The translations under genes were made by a program, and so were the position numbers. From Papaver somniferum (lineage: Eukaryota; Streptophyta; Magnoliopsida; Ranunculales; Papaveraceae), in the NCBI RefSeq assembly GCF_003573695.1, contig NC_039360.1, positions 65,411,911 to 65,475,910 of the forward strand: a stretch of DNA of 64,000 nucleotides, in the 5' to 3' direction. Within the stretch, counting starts at the first letter, position 1. The number at the start of each line of letters is the position of its first letter. This document shows, in pieces, positions 32,200 to 44,587 of the stretch. A model generated the notes under the pieces. That model made no database searches and was not told where the DNA came from. It was given only the letters and a program-made list of their open reading frames with translations.

Positions 32200-33575
32200 A
32201 AGCACAACCGAGACTTGATTCAACGAGATAATGAGTTAAAATTGTCTACCGGCAATGCTTTACTTGATAGCTACATCGTGGGAAAGTCTATTTGTTTCGT
32301 GATCCGATAGGTATGCATGTTTGTATGCAAATTATTTTTGGAACTGTGGTAGGGGGATCGGGTTTAAGTATCCAAACTGGTATGCGAACCAATACAATTC
32401 TATGTTCCTGAACCAGTTTAGTATCCAAACTGGTACGTAAACTGAAACGGCTCTGTGAACTCCGGAACTGGTAAATTCTTAAGGTTTCCAAACCGGTTCG
32501 CAAACTGAAAATATTCTGTCAACTCCGGAACTCATTTTTTGCACTTAAGTTTGCACACCGGTGCGTGAATTGAATAAGTTCTTTGTCAACTCCGGAACTC
32601 AGCTCTGCCCATAAGTTTACAAACCGGTCCGTGTACCATGACTCAGCCGATTCACGAACGACTCATGTATGCAATTAAATTATTTTTATGAGATCATTTG
32701 CATTTGATCAATTCTCTAAAAAAACAAGACTCATTTGATCACATGATTTTGACTCAAGATTAATGTCTTTGTGTTCATGAAAATGAGTGTTAAGCTTTTA
32801 AGTTCAAACCGGTTAGTTTCGGCTAACCATGTTGGACATAGTATTTGTACACGTTTCGGTTACGGTTTACCTAACCAAAGTGTATATCTTGTTTATGTGA
32901 ATAAGATTCAAAAGTTTCACACAAATATGTAAGTCGATATATAGCTCATCCGCTATGTGTAAGAGTACATGTAATACGGCTTCAGACATATAACAGTTTT
33001 CTCAGTTTGTAAGACTGATAACACCGTCTTGTATTCCGAATATAGTAGTTATGTATTTTTCTCTAAATCAATTCGAAAATATTCCTGAATAACATCAATG
33101 ACACATATCACTGTTCCAGGATATTTTTGAATGATAAACTTGAATCATGATTTTGGTTACGAACAATAAATTGTTCTCCACCGAAATTGATAAAGTATGA
33201 ACAAATGTTCACTAAGCTTAGTCATTATATTTTGATAAACTCTTAAACTAAATAATTAGTCCTCGATTCGAAATTCTTGTCTATGCAAGATATTCTAATT
33301 AGTTATGCGACAAACGTCTCAAGGATTGAAAAGTGAATATAACTTGAGAAATATGTGGTTCAGTCTTCAATTACCTTTTGTTGATGAAGTTATCCAAAAG
33401 CTTCAGTTGACCTTCGCCTTTAAATGGTAGAACGCAAATGATGACTGGTCCATTTCTCAACTACCTCTATTTTAGACTGACACTTAACTAATTCTAGACT
33501 AGAAATCAAGATATGGTTTTGACAACAAGTTTGAGATAGCAACACTTGTGAGTTCGACCGAGCAATGCTCTAACA
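32200..33575 (-). repeat. TGTTAGAGCA-family repeat, minus-strand copy
   Basis: Read on the minus strand from 33575 it starts TGTTAGAGCATTGCTCGGTC, then runs through 'gaactcacaagtgttgctatctc', closely like the copy at 40698 (gaactcgcaagcgttgctatctc). Its distal end holds a minisatellite (32338-32650). The far boundary near 32200 is approximate. Confidence 0.6.
32338..32650. repeat. minisatellite of 'aaccggtNcgtgaactg / aactccggaact' units
   Basis: About five degenerate units of roughly 55 bases combine 'tccaaactggtacgtaaactg' or 'caaaccggttcgcaaactg' with 'tcaactccggaact'. It occupies the same relative place in the repeat family as the unrelated minisatellites at 955 and 44178. Confidence 0.65.
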
Positions 33576-34496
33576 GTTTGGATTTCCCAATTCTCGAGCA
33601 AAGCGAGAAAAATAAGTTGTTTGATTCTAGATTTACTATGGATAAAGAAAAAAAATAGTCTATCTTACTAAAATAAGTTTCATTTCGCCAAAGTTTTACT
33701 GTCCCCCGTTTAATAAATATCAAATCCCATGCATTAGCGCAGAGACATAAAACATTATTACAAGCTCTTTACCAACAGTATGTTTGACATTAAATGTACC
33801 ATGAAAGAACAAATTAATGAAGGAAAAACTAAAAAGTTTATAGTTTTCATATTGATTTGAACAAACGACACCCCATGTAATGAATCTAAAGTTCGAACAT
33901 AGAAAGTCAGCTAGAAATTCCAACTGAATATGATGTTTGGGTCACCAAGGTTTGGGAAAACATTAAGTTCACATTCTTACTATTACATGAACATTTCTTG
34001 ATATTACACACCACTTATTCCGTCACGGCCGTGTAAGATTACTTCATTGACATTTGTGTAGGTAACGCCTCTTGCTGTGAAGCTGACTAGTCAATCGCCC
34101 AGCTAAATTGACTTATTTGTTGTCAAATTCAATTAAAAAGAAAAGGAAATTCTGGACAAATATCCTCACTACGGTTTACTCTTCTTCTTCTTCTTCTTCT
34201 TCTTCTTTTTTCCCATTTTTTTACCTCTATATCGCATTTTATTTTATTTTAGTATCAGTTTCACTGTATATATTAAATCAGAAATAGTTCTTCTTATGTT
34301 TATAGTTCATAGATTCTGGCAATAATAACAGCTTCTATGAGATTTTGAATCCCTACCCAGGGTTATATGAAGAAAGATATTAATCCATAGTAGTGAAAGA
34401 TAGTTTTGTTAAAACTTTACTACTTTTTTTGAAATTGAAATGGTTTTATTAAGAAAAGAAAAAGGACCAGGCTAGTTACATAGGTATCATACCTTC
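33576..34496. other. spacer with simple repeat and a LINE tail
   Basis: A (CTT)n tract of about nine units lies at 34181-34208. At about 34423-34462 the minus strand reads CTTAATAAAACCATTTCAAT followed by an A-run, which looks like the 3' end of a second, heavily truncated LINE. No gene is seen. Confidence 0.4.
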
Positions 34497-35290
34497 TTTT
34501 TTTTGAAGCATGAATTTTATTAAACTGATTAAGGTTATTATACGAGGGTATAAGATACCCAAGATTCATCAGGTACAAATGGAATGGTATGCCATGAATC
34601 TAAAGTAGCAGAACAGAGGAACAGAGCGTGAGCAGCAGTCTTTGTATCAGGACTGCATCGGGGGGAGATGTTGGAGTCGAAGGTCAGAAGGCCTTCGTTC
34701 GATGTTTTCCACAAGAAAAGCTATACTTTTGATGGAAATGACAGAGTCCATAAGAGCTTAGTTGATGGTAGAGGAATTTGATGCGCTTGATTGAAGGTGC
34801 TAGTCATGCAACTGCGTCTTCATGCTAAAGTGTACCGCCCACACGTTAAATGTCAATCTCCTTTTTTCCCTCTTGATCCATCAGGTGGTGATTACAGAGA
34901 AGGCAGGTGTTACAACTACTAATAATGTTACTAAAAAAACAAACTAGCGACTGAAGTATATGAGCAACAAGAGTTATAGACTATAACTAGATTGCCCAAA
35001 TATACTTAAAGGGGGGAAAACAAATTTGCTTTGAAGTAAAATATAATGAAACTGATACTAAATGTTAACAAAGGAGTCGAGTTCACCAGCCCATTCGCAT
35101 AAAATTATGTTTTGTATTCTACTGCTGTTTAAGATAAAAACAAATTCTGAGACTAAGATATAATCTAAGTTTCAGTACTCATGGTTTCCATCATGTGGGG
35201 AAGTTTTTATGCTACAATGTGCATAGACCAACAAAAAAAAGAAACTACATATGAAATATTAGTTTCCAGTTATGGAGAATCTGATTACAA

Positions 35291-38200
35291 TCAATGACCT
35301 GGAGGTTTCCTTATCACAGCACCATAATACCAAGCCTGTTTAGCGAGGACTATAATCTCATTCATAGTTTTTGATTTCCCTCCAAACACTCGACCATTAC
35401 GTTCATTCCATATATTACATATACAAAGCATAAGGAATGAGAAACCAAACCTTCCTCCATCTTCCTTTTAACACATTCCAACTCCAAGCTTCATAAAAAA
35501 TCCATCATTGTTGCAGGCAGTGGCCAAGAGATGTGAAAGGCTTTAAAAAATAATCTTAAGCCTCGAACGCAAAGGGACAATGGAGTAAAAGATGATCAGC
35601 AGTTTTTGTTGTTGTATTGCAAAAGACACAACTGTCACTCTCTAGATCTATCCCTTTATGCATGTTGTAACATTTCTCTTGTACAAAGAGAGTGGTGGAA
35701 CAATTCTCACATCATGAAGCTAACTTTGGCTGGTATTTCTTTTCTCCATAAAAATTTATCAAAATAACACTCATGCAAGTCACAATGAGAGCATCATATC
35801 AAGCTTTGGTACTGAAATTCCCCAAGAGTTCCACTTCATCCTCCCCTTCTATCGGCCCTGGTGTCCTTTCCAAGTCCCTTCTTAACAAATCCCATTCTAT
35901 CCTTTCATTATAATTTAAATGTTTCTTAAAAACCATATATCATCTTCCTTGATATATCATGTCTGCAATGGACGCATGTTTGTTTTTGGATGCCTTATAA
36001 ACTGCCGGAAAAAGGTCTCTCAGACAACCATCTATATAGACAGTATCTAGTGCCTCTTTCATTAATGATCTTGACTTTTATGGGATGCTGCAAATCAGAC
36101 ACCATGTTAGTAACGTTCTTCCACAAAATTTTACACTGAGAGGAATTATCATCAGTCGGCATAATAATGTCTTCAATCATATTGAAATTTTGCTGCACTA
36201 TCCTACGTCACAAAACACCATTTGGATTCGTAAGTCGAATGTTCTTAACACCTAAACCACCAAATTTCTTAGGTAAGCAAACCTTGATCCATCCCATACA
36301 AGCCATTTTATTCTCCGCTTCAACAACCCCCATAGAAAATTTCGCATAAGTTTTACCATTTTATTTTTTATACTTACCGGAAGATGGAATAAAGAAATCT
36401 AATACATTGTCAGACAAGCTAAACAACTCTTAATGAGTACTAGTCGACATGCTTTATTAAGATACTTCTTTTTTACATGGTGCCAGTTTCGTTTCCATTC
36501 TCTAAAGAACAGAATCCCATATGGAAGTACTTATAAAACTAGCTCTGATAGGCATACCGAGATATTGTATTCTCAGTTGCTCTGTTCTGCACCCCAACTC
36601 TTTGGCTAACAACTCCACTGCCTCATCAGCTCCTACGCTAACCATAGTACTCTTATCTAAGTTGAGCTTCATCTCAGTGAGTTCTTCAAAAATCTACAGA
36701 ATAATATAAAATCTGGCCACCTCCTCAGAATTAATAACCATAAAAACGAGAGTATTGTCCGCAAACTGCATATACGAAATAACATTTCCTGTGTCATCCA
36801 CTTGGAACCCATGAATTCGACCCCACTCTACAACATCATTCATCAACTTAGAAAAAAATTCCACCACCAGTAAGAAATGATAAGGAGAAAGTGAATCATC
36901 ATGTCGCAATCTTTTAGACGGTTTGAATTTTACGGCAGATGCCCCATTAACCAGAACATAAATATGAGAAGAAGTTATGCACCAATTAATCCATGAAATC
37001 CATCTCACCCCGAAACCGTGTTTATGTAAGATACATAAAAGAGCCTGGCAATTGACATTGTCAAAGGCTTTCTCCATGCCAATCTTACAAAGAATGCCTG
37101 GTTTTCTTCATTTTAATTTACTATCCACACATTCATTAGCTATAAGGGCACCATCAAGAATTTGTTTTCCATGAATAAAAGCACCTTGGAAATCATATAT
37201 CAATCTTGGCATGACTATCTTCAATCTTGGAGCAAACACTTTAGATATAATCTTATACGCACTTCCAATAAGATTTAGGGGCCTAAAATCTTTCGGAGTA
37301 CAAGAATCCTCTTTTTTAGGAATAAGAGTTATGAAAGACTAGTTAAGTCTCCAATCCAGATAACCATACTTGTAAACATATTTAGCCTGCGCATGAAATC
37401 CGATTTAATGGAAATCCTACAACTTTTGTAGAACTCTGCAGTGAATCCATCTGGTTCCGGGGATTTATCTAACCCCATATGCTTGATCACGTTCCACACC
37501 TTATCTTCCTTGAATCTTCCAACCATTCTCCATTTTCTTCTTATACAGTAAGAAAATTAAGGTAATCAAAAGATGAGAACAACTATTCTGAGTTGTAAAG
37601 AGGTTAGAGTAGATATTATTATCTCCTCTTTTATCATGTTTTGATCAAAAAAATCCACCCCATCTATCTGCAGTTTAGCAATAGTATTGCGCTTCCTCCT
37701 AGCACTGGCCTTTCGATGAAAATATCTAGTGTTTGCATCTCCCCATCTGAACCCATCTTGCTTATTATGATTTGCCACTTTCTTTCTTCCAAATTTACAA
37801 CTAGGTTTTTATTCTTGCTGATTCGGTAAGAGAACACCATTTTTCTCTAATAAGTTCAGTTCACCAATTCTCTCTGTAAAAGTATTTTTCTCCCTTCTAA
37901 CATCCCCAAATTCTTGCATGCTCCATGGATTTAGAAAATGTTATAGATTTTGAAGTTTGAGAAAGAAAATTTTGCTTGCACTTCCCGAATATTCCATAAC
38001 GTTCCACCAAATCCCAATATTCTTAGAGAAATCCTTGTGCTCCACCCAACTTCTCTCAAGCTTGAAATAAGGTTTATAAGTCACAGATGGACTAGTAACC
38101 ATCACCAAAGGATTTTGATCGGAGATAGTTCTAGTTAATGCAATTTGAAGAGCAGTAGGAAAAGCTTCATCAAACTCCAAACTAAACAAGAACCTGTCTA

Positions 38201-38798
38201 TTCTACAAAGAAGAGGGTCAATATGATTGCTAGACCATGTATATGAACCTCAAATCAATGGTTGATCCACCATTTCATTTTGCAAGATAAAATGGTTCAA
38301 GAAATAAGAATTTCTACTATTTGTTTCTCCTTTGTTCCTCTCCTTATCTGATCTTATTGAATTGAAGTCACCAACAACACACAACGAACTTGCCCACCAA
38401 TGCCTTATCTTTGCCAAATCTCCCTAAAACTCATCCCTAGGATTGTCTTCACACGGACTGTAGACCTTACAGATATCCCATGTAAAACTATTAACCATGT
38501 TAGTAAACACCGTTGATATATTGGTATATCCAACCCTCTCGTCATCCTTTTGAAGCTTAGTATTGTCCCAAACAGATAAAAAAAAACCACTAGCTCCTAC
38601 TGAAGGAATATAGGTCCAATCAAAATTTTCATCATACCTTATTTGTCTTATGAACCAACTAAAAAATTTCATTGTCTTCGTCCCATGAATAAGACACACT
38701 GCATATTTCTATCTAGCCACCAAATTAGTGAGAGAGGTAATCTTGTCGTAGTCGTTCAGCCCCCTATGCCATTCCATCTTAGGATTTTAAAATCCATG
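35291..38798 (-). pseudogene. LINE ORF2: endonuclease, reverse transcriptase, zf-RVT
   Basis: ORF2 starts MDFKILRWNGIGG, the usual start of a plant L1 apurinic-type endonuclease. Endonuclease blocks continue at 38699-38424 (VGASGFFLSVWDNTKLQ) and near 38189 (TISDQNPLVMVT). The reverse transcriptase shows GLDKSPEPDGFTAEFYKSC at about 37470, EKAFDNVNC at about 37070, SLSPYHFLLVVEFFS and a degenerate active site FADNT, where FADDT is expected, at about 36760. The end has the zf-RVT-like WNERNGRVFGGKSKTM and PPGH at the stop (35291). Many stops and frameshifts break it, and the loss of a catalytic Asp means that it is inactive. Confidence 0.88.
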
Positions 38799-40697
38799 TT
38801 CAGCCTCCAACTCCCTTGAGACTCCAGTCTCCTCATTCTCGCCATAGATATTCTCATCAACTGAATCTTCTTCTTCCAAGTCGTCACACGAGTCATAGAC
38901 GCATTTATGTGTCTATTTTGTTCTCAATTGTATATATTGTTAGTACCCATTTTTGTACTTATTATGGTATTTTATTTATTTGTAAGTGTTTTTGGAAAAA
39001 TAAGGTTTTGCGGCGAAAGTGACTGAAAATGTGGCATTTGAACCTCTGTAGACAGTGAACCGGAAGTACCCCGAAAGTATGCCGGAAGCGCTCCAGAAAT
39101 GCACCGGAAACGTCCCAGAAATGTCCCGGAGGAACCCAGAAAAATTACTATTTCCCCCCCAAAAAAGGATGTTTCCATCCCAGTTGCTAAAGGGACACCC
39201 AACAGTGGTTAGGGGGGCACCCTTTCTTCACGATTCAAAAAAAAAACAAAAAATGGCCTGAAAATCTTATGCCATGCACACTTCACTGGAAGTTTAGGGT
39301 TCGATCTTGTGTGGGCTTTGAGCGAGATTCAATCGCTGGAAATGATTGGGATGGACCTAATATAGCCTAACAGGCTTGGTACAATGAATTGGATCGAAAA
39401 ACTCGGGCTGAACAATCCGTTAGAGAAGATCAAAGATAAACAGGGACCGAAGCATCCTGGAAAGAATATATGTGGAAGATACTCGAGTAAAGAGGGGAGA
39501 TATTGTACCTAGAAGGATATATATTGAATCCTAGAAGATAGAAATACCAAATATCTTCTATTAACGCATAATCAGAGTTCACAGGGAAACAAATCTTGGT
39601 TATTCCCGTGATAATAAAGAAAAGATATGTGGGATTAAACCAAGAATATTTTGGTTCCTGTCGAGTATAAATAGGCTGTTGAGGTGATAGAAAAAGGGAA
39701 TGAAGAAGTTTGGGGAAGTTTAGAGACCACAGAGACGCAGCAGAGAGGCTGGAAGACGAAGAACATGAAGCTGCAGGAAAGCTTCCTGCTGCTGCTCGAA
39801 GAGGAAGAAGAAGACGAAGAACGGACCCTCCAGGGCCGTCGTTCTTCAACAGTGCTAGCAGCAGCAGACTTGCGTCATTATTCAACAGCAGTGCTAAAGT
39901 ATCGTTCTTCAGCAGCAGTACGTATCGTTCTTCTCTGGACGCTTATAGAGGGTCGTAGTTTCACTGTTTTATATTTTTTACTCTTTTAATCATACTTTGA
40001 GCATCAATAATGTATTTTGAGAACATGATTAATATGAGTAGCTAAACCCCAAACACTAGGATGATGGAGGAAGCCGTTCTTTACGCATATGATAATTATA
40101 TTAATTCTTTTTTTGACTACTTGCACTTTTTATTAATCGATTTATGATTTTTCTTAATTGGTTGTGATATCGTACGATGATGTATGCTTGGTCGTAGTGC
40201 TTTTGATGCGTCATGCTAGTGATATACAATAAATATTCTAAAAATCTACCTTGGCAAGAATGAGAGTCCTTATGATTTGAGCTATAATTGTTTCGAATAA
40301 ATATATGAATTGTGCGAATGATTAATGGTGGAATCCTGTGTCCTAGTGTCTCTTGATCCTGTGACAAATATTGTGTATATATTTTTGTTTTAAAAATCTT
40401 TTCAAGTCCGAGCAACGAATTCTTATTTACCGCACGAAAAATACTCCAACAAAGAGCTATCATGTTTCCCTTTACTTTCTTCATCCCTTCCATCACCTTC
40501 TCCAGCGCTATCAAACCTGTTCTTGTATTTGATAACTAACTGCATCATGTTCTCCTTCAAAGAAACAATATGCTCTTTACTGATCCGTCCATAGCTACAA
40601 TCCAACTTCACTAGAGAATCCGTTGTTTTTTCTACAATATTCTCCTCCACGTCTTTATAACTCTTGGCTGCATTCAAATTCCGGACAATGTCATCTT
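38788..40697 (-). pseudogene. LINE ORF1, C-terminal part, split by an insertion
   Basis: The distal part (40697-40433) reads NLNAAKSYKDVEENIVEKTT ... KHDSSLLEYFS. The proximal part (38891-38788) reads LEEEDSVDENIYGENEET ... ELEAEHGF and stop. Taking out 38892-40437 (insertion plus one CACGA) joins the two in the same frame. The stop at 38788 lies 11 bases inside ORF2, an overlap as in many bicistronic LINEs. The DUF4283 and knuckle regions expected upstream are missing. Confidence 0.65.
38892..40432 (+). mobile_element. 1.5-kb LTR-like insertion in LINE ORF1
   Basis: CACGA is duplicated at 38887-38891 and 40433-40437, and excision restores the ORF1 frame. The interior has the look of a plant LTR ('agacgcatttatgtgtctatt' near the start; a TATA-like 'gagtataaatagg' at about 39662). 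No coding region is seen. The ends are GTCATAG...TTACCG rather than TG...CA, so it may be a solo LTR with eroded ends or another class. Confidence 0.65.
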
Positions 40698-41336
40698 TGT
40701 TAGAGCACTGCTCTGTCGAACTCGCAAGCGTTGCTATCTCAAGCTTGTTTGTCAAGTTTAGTTGCCAAAACTATAAGTCTTGATTTCTAGTCTACTTATA
40801 GCTAAGTCTCGGACTAGGATAGAAAGTGTAGTTGAGCTCTAAACTCCACGGCGTTCATCATGCAAAGACGAGGAACTACTCAAGGAATTGGTGGAACTTC
40901 ATCGACTAAAAGGTATGTGGAGACTTGAACTTATCTATCACACAAAAGTCTATCTACTCTATCTCCTATCTTGAGACTAAAGTCGTATTGCTATATAGAC
41001 TTCGATTATACACATTTGCTATTTCGAACCAAGTTTATCTCGCTTATCTATTTCTCGAAATATGTGTTGGTAAGCTTTCGCTTTTGCCAAGTTCATCTTT
41101 ACAAGTGACGAAAGTCATGTTGATTATTTCAATCTCTTGAAAATCGCTTTGATGAAAAATGGAGTGTGAATAACCTCTATATAACATCCTATAAGAATGT
41201 TTCAATAGTTGAAATGAGAGTTTAGAATATGTAACCATCTTTGGATATAAGCATATAGTGTGTTTGCACATTAGTGTATAAGTCCAAAACCGGGAACCAA
41301 ATGTATGCATACTTGTGTGTGTACTAAATGGTTGAT

Positions 41337-44162
41337 TGATAAGCATGTAAATGCTACATTTTATACCCATATTTATATTAGCCAGGATACAATATTTTAG
41401 TTACTAATACTATTTTAGTGCTTTTGTAGAAAGTACAAGTGAATTCGATCATCCAACGAATAAACAACAAAATGTGAGACTTACTGGTGTTTGTGACGAA
41501 AATGGCAAAATGTGGTTGGCCTGGTATTTCTATATATCAGCAGCTTATTATGCTGGCCTGGTATTTATATATATCAGCAGCACTTATTATGCTGGCATGG
41601 TATTTCTATATATCAACAACACTTATTATGCTGGCCTGATATTTCCATGTATCAGCAGCCGGGTTGGCCTAGTATTTTCATGTATCAGCAACCACAATGA
41701 CGAAATGGAGTTGGCCTGATATTTCCATGTATCAGCAACCACAATGACCGAATAAGGTTGGCCTGGTATTTTAATATATCAGCAACCACTTGAGTTACTC
41801 ATGACACCAAACGGAGCAGTTAAATTAATTATTTGTTATGCTGTGTTCAAACGCCAATCACACTGCCTAAGTCACCACTCGGCTAGAGAAGATAATAAAG
41901 AATTGCGTTTCTTTGTTTCAAGCAAGTGAATGTCCACTACAAAGCTAAGAGATAATGGACGATGTGGCACCACTGCACACCATACAATTCTTTGTAATCT
42001 CAGATGTGAATGGAGCCGAGTCATCCAGCTGGTGTTCTAAATATTCATCTGTGCCGTGATGCATACTGCATTTTCCATTTCCCAGGGACATCAACAAACC
42101 AGGAGCTCGGTTATGAGATGACCGGTGATTGACGGGTTTTGTGCAGAGAATAAGATGGGGTTGTGTTCGAGTTTTAGAAATGAAAGTTGAGATTACTGTT
42201 AATGGAAATGGCCATACATAGAACTGCAGATGTAAGATGGGAGAACTAGGTGATCGAGAGTTTACTGCCATGGTGTAGGAGGCGTTCAGATGGTCTGGTA
42301 GTGGTATTAATGCCGAGAACTCGTGTTGACTGTTTGGTACGGAATGAGCCGGAGGCAGAACTGGTGTTTGCTTCCATGGTTCACAATGGGTTGGCTGTGG
42401 TTGTAGATGGGCAGAGATCGGAGTTGGCTGATGGTGGCAGAGATGGCACTGGCAGTGCTTGAAGAATTCGATGGATTTGAAGTGATGCTCGTCAGAGAAC
42501 AAGAGCCGCGCTGGCTGAAGTTTGCTGTGGCCTGAATTTGGCAAGGAACTGGTGATGCGAAGACAACTAGTTGGTACTATGGTTCGTACTTCGAAGAAGT
42601 TAAGAGAAGACTCAGTGGAAGGTGTTGATGCTATTGACGGAACCTAATGGAGACAGTGTTGTGTAATGACTAATCGGAGATGATCGACTCGAGTGTGCTA
42701 CAGAAATCGAGGGTGCTGCTGTCTTCCATTTCGTATGGAGTTTGGGTTCATGTGTTCTGATTCGAAAGACCAGAATTGGAGATGTTGTTGGCTGGAAGTA
42801 AGTGGCGCTCTTAGTCCAATTAGAGTGAATCTGATTGTTGGGAGGATTTGCCGGAGATGGTAGTGTTGTTGCCAAGATGAATATTTGCTATTGGAGTCGA
42901 GCTGCAGTGGCCGTGGGTATTGATATTTCAATTGAGGAATGAACTGAAATTCAGGGAGAATGGAATGGAGTTGGCAGCGAGCAAATATTGGAGAATAGTG
43001 GTTGTGCATCGGTGGAGAAGTTAAGAGAAGAAATATGGGAATATGGACAAGGGTTCTCGACAGAATTAAGGCTTGAATGATGATTCAGTTAAATGGGTTT
43101 TTCGGCAGACGTGGTTAATTGTTATGAACTGAAGCTGATCGTGTTGCAGTTACCAATAGAAGAACAAGAGAAGATGATGTGGCCCGACTTCGAGGAGAGC
43201 CTGAATTTGGAGGTTGGTGGCTGGACTGGATTTGGAAAAAGCCTTTGCACCTACCTTAGCTACTCCCACGAATAAGGAAAGAGTATAGGAGAATTTAATT
43301 ACTTACCTAGCTGGGAATACAGAATGAGGTCATTTGTGTACGATCAAAAGGGAGTCATAATTGGAATTGTGATGGCGCTGGAAGGGATGAGGTGACACGT
43401 TCTCATTCGTCGGTGATACATTTGTGACGTGAGGAAGAAAGAAATAAAATGAGAACTGAAAATCTTCCAAAGGGAGGCGGCACAGAGCCGTGGACAGAGA
43501 AGAGGGTTTGGAGTTTTACTTCTCCACTTCCGTTTTTGCTCAGCAAGTGTCATTTTAATATGTTTATGGTTTTTGAAAAAGCCATGTCTAGCTAGAGTCA
43601 TGTTAGGGTTTAGGTAGAAACCAATTTATTTATATAAACTCTACTATGATATTTTTAATTATGATTCATTGATTAGTGATTTCTTCTTGATTACTTATGC
43701 TTTTCAATTGATACATCGTGCTTGGTTAAATTCTTAGACGCATATGTTTTAGGATTGATATGTAATATTTTAGAATCACTACCCATGAAGCGAAGGAAAT
43801 TACAGCGGAGAAACCACATTTTAGAATTTAAACATATTATCTTCTGAGACATGAGATTGATTTCGAAATTTGTCTTGAGTAATAAATAGAAATTAGTAGA
43901 GTCTTATATGATTGAATTGGTGGAAATCAAAAACCCTAGCAACCCTAATAACCCATTCTCATTTGTTTATTGTTAGAATTATTATTATTTCATTTTGTTT
44001 CTGAAAATCGTTAAAACGTTATCTACTTGATTATTGAGTTTTGGTATTAGTTAGTAGACGTATTTTCACACTCCTCGTGGGAACGACCTGTACTTGTCAT
44101 TGTTCTACTAGTTAGACTCTGTGCACTTGCAATATTTTATTGTAGGTTTCTCAAACCTACCA
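41337..44162 (+). mobile_element. solo LTR, 2826 bp, TSD TTGAT
   Basis: Starts TGATAAGCATGTAAATGCTA and ends CAAACCTACCA, with TTGAT at 41332-41336 and 44163-44167. The end region (GTGGGAACGACCTGTACTTG ... TGTGCACTTGC) is the same signature as in the LTRs at 15304 and 21760, so it belongs to the same broad Gypsy group. It contains a minisatellite at 41517-41790. Open frames inside, such as 41945-42544 (-), look like chance frames in GC-richer LTR sequence. Confidence 0.9.
41517..41790. repeat. minisatellite in the solo LTR, unit about 45-55 bp
   Basis: Six or seven units share 'ggcctggtatttctatatat' and 'atcagcagc/atcagcaacca', with 'acttattatgct' in the first four and 'acaatgacgaaa' in the later ones. 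Confidence 0.8.
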
Positions 44163-44177
44163 TTGATGGAGACTGGG

Positions 44178-44350
44178 TAAGTATGCGTACCCGTACGCAT
44201 ACTGGCGGAAGTTCACGACCGTGAATTTTTACCAAAACGTACGGGTACGCATACTGGAGGAAAGTTCACGTCCGTGAATTTCTGATGAGTTTGAAAACCA
44301 AAACAAACTCAAATCCGGTTACTTAAGTATGCATACCCGTACACATATAC
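44178..44350. repeat. minisatellite of 'gtatgcgtacccgtacgcatac' units
   Basis: Self-complementary blocks of the type GTACGGGTACGCATACTG alternate with 'ggaagttcacgaccgtgaatt'. There are two and a half imperfect units. It is the third minisatellite found at the distal end of the TGTTAGAGCA family. Confidence 0.65.
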
Positions 44351-44399
44351 TTAAGTGCGTTACTTTCTAAAATTGGTTTGTTCATGAACTAAAACATTT

Positions 44400-44587
44400 A
44401 TAAAATAAGGAATGCATGTGGACCATTTCACTTTACTTCTTTTGATGATAAGTGTTATGGGAACAATTTCACTTCACTTCTTTTATTGACAAGTGTCATG
44501 AGGACCACATTCAATGATTAGTTCTCTTAATTTCCTTAAATTTCTCTAAACACAGAACCAGACTATTAAAGAGAAACGGAGGGAGTA
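44400..44587 (-). mobile_element. MITE-like repeat with TACTCCCTCCGTTTC end
   Basis: Read on the minus strand it starts TACTCCCTCCGTTTCTCTTT and contains 'ggtcctcatgacacttgtca'. The element at 59601 has the same start and 'gacaagtgtcatgtggacca' in the other orientation. CTCCCTCCGT ends are typical of Stowaway/mariner-like MITEs. No matching second end was found. Confidence 0.55.

Larger units (their letters stand above)
34497..40697 (-). mobile_element. L1-like LINE, decayed, interrupted
   Basis: On the minus strand the element reads: ORF1 fragment (40697 down to 38788), ORF2 (38798-35291), about 0.8 kb of 3' UTR, then TAATAAAATTCATGCTTC and an A-run at 34504-34497. ORF1 is interrupted by the 38892-40432 insertion. 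The 5' limit at 40697 abuts the TGTTAGAGCA repeat. No target duplication was established. Confidence 0.8.
40698..44400 (+). repeat. TGTTAGAGCA-family repeat, split by a solo LTR
   Basis: Starts TGTTAGAGCACTGCTCTGTC at 40698. It continues to 41336, resumes at 44168, and runs into a minisatellite at 44178-44350. The right edge is uncertain because a MITE follows. Confidence 0.6.

Noticed and set aside
41945..42544. 199-codon Pro/His/Ser-rich frame on the minus strand
   Set aside because: It lies inside a solo LTR with clear boundaries, has no domain, and its composition reflects GC-richer LTR sequence.
42250..43275. Several 60-100 codon frames on both strands
   Set aside because: All lie within the solo LTR 41337-44162 and show no family features.
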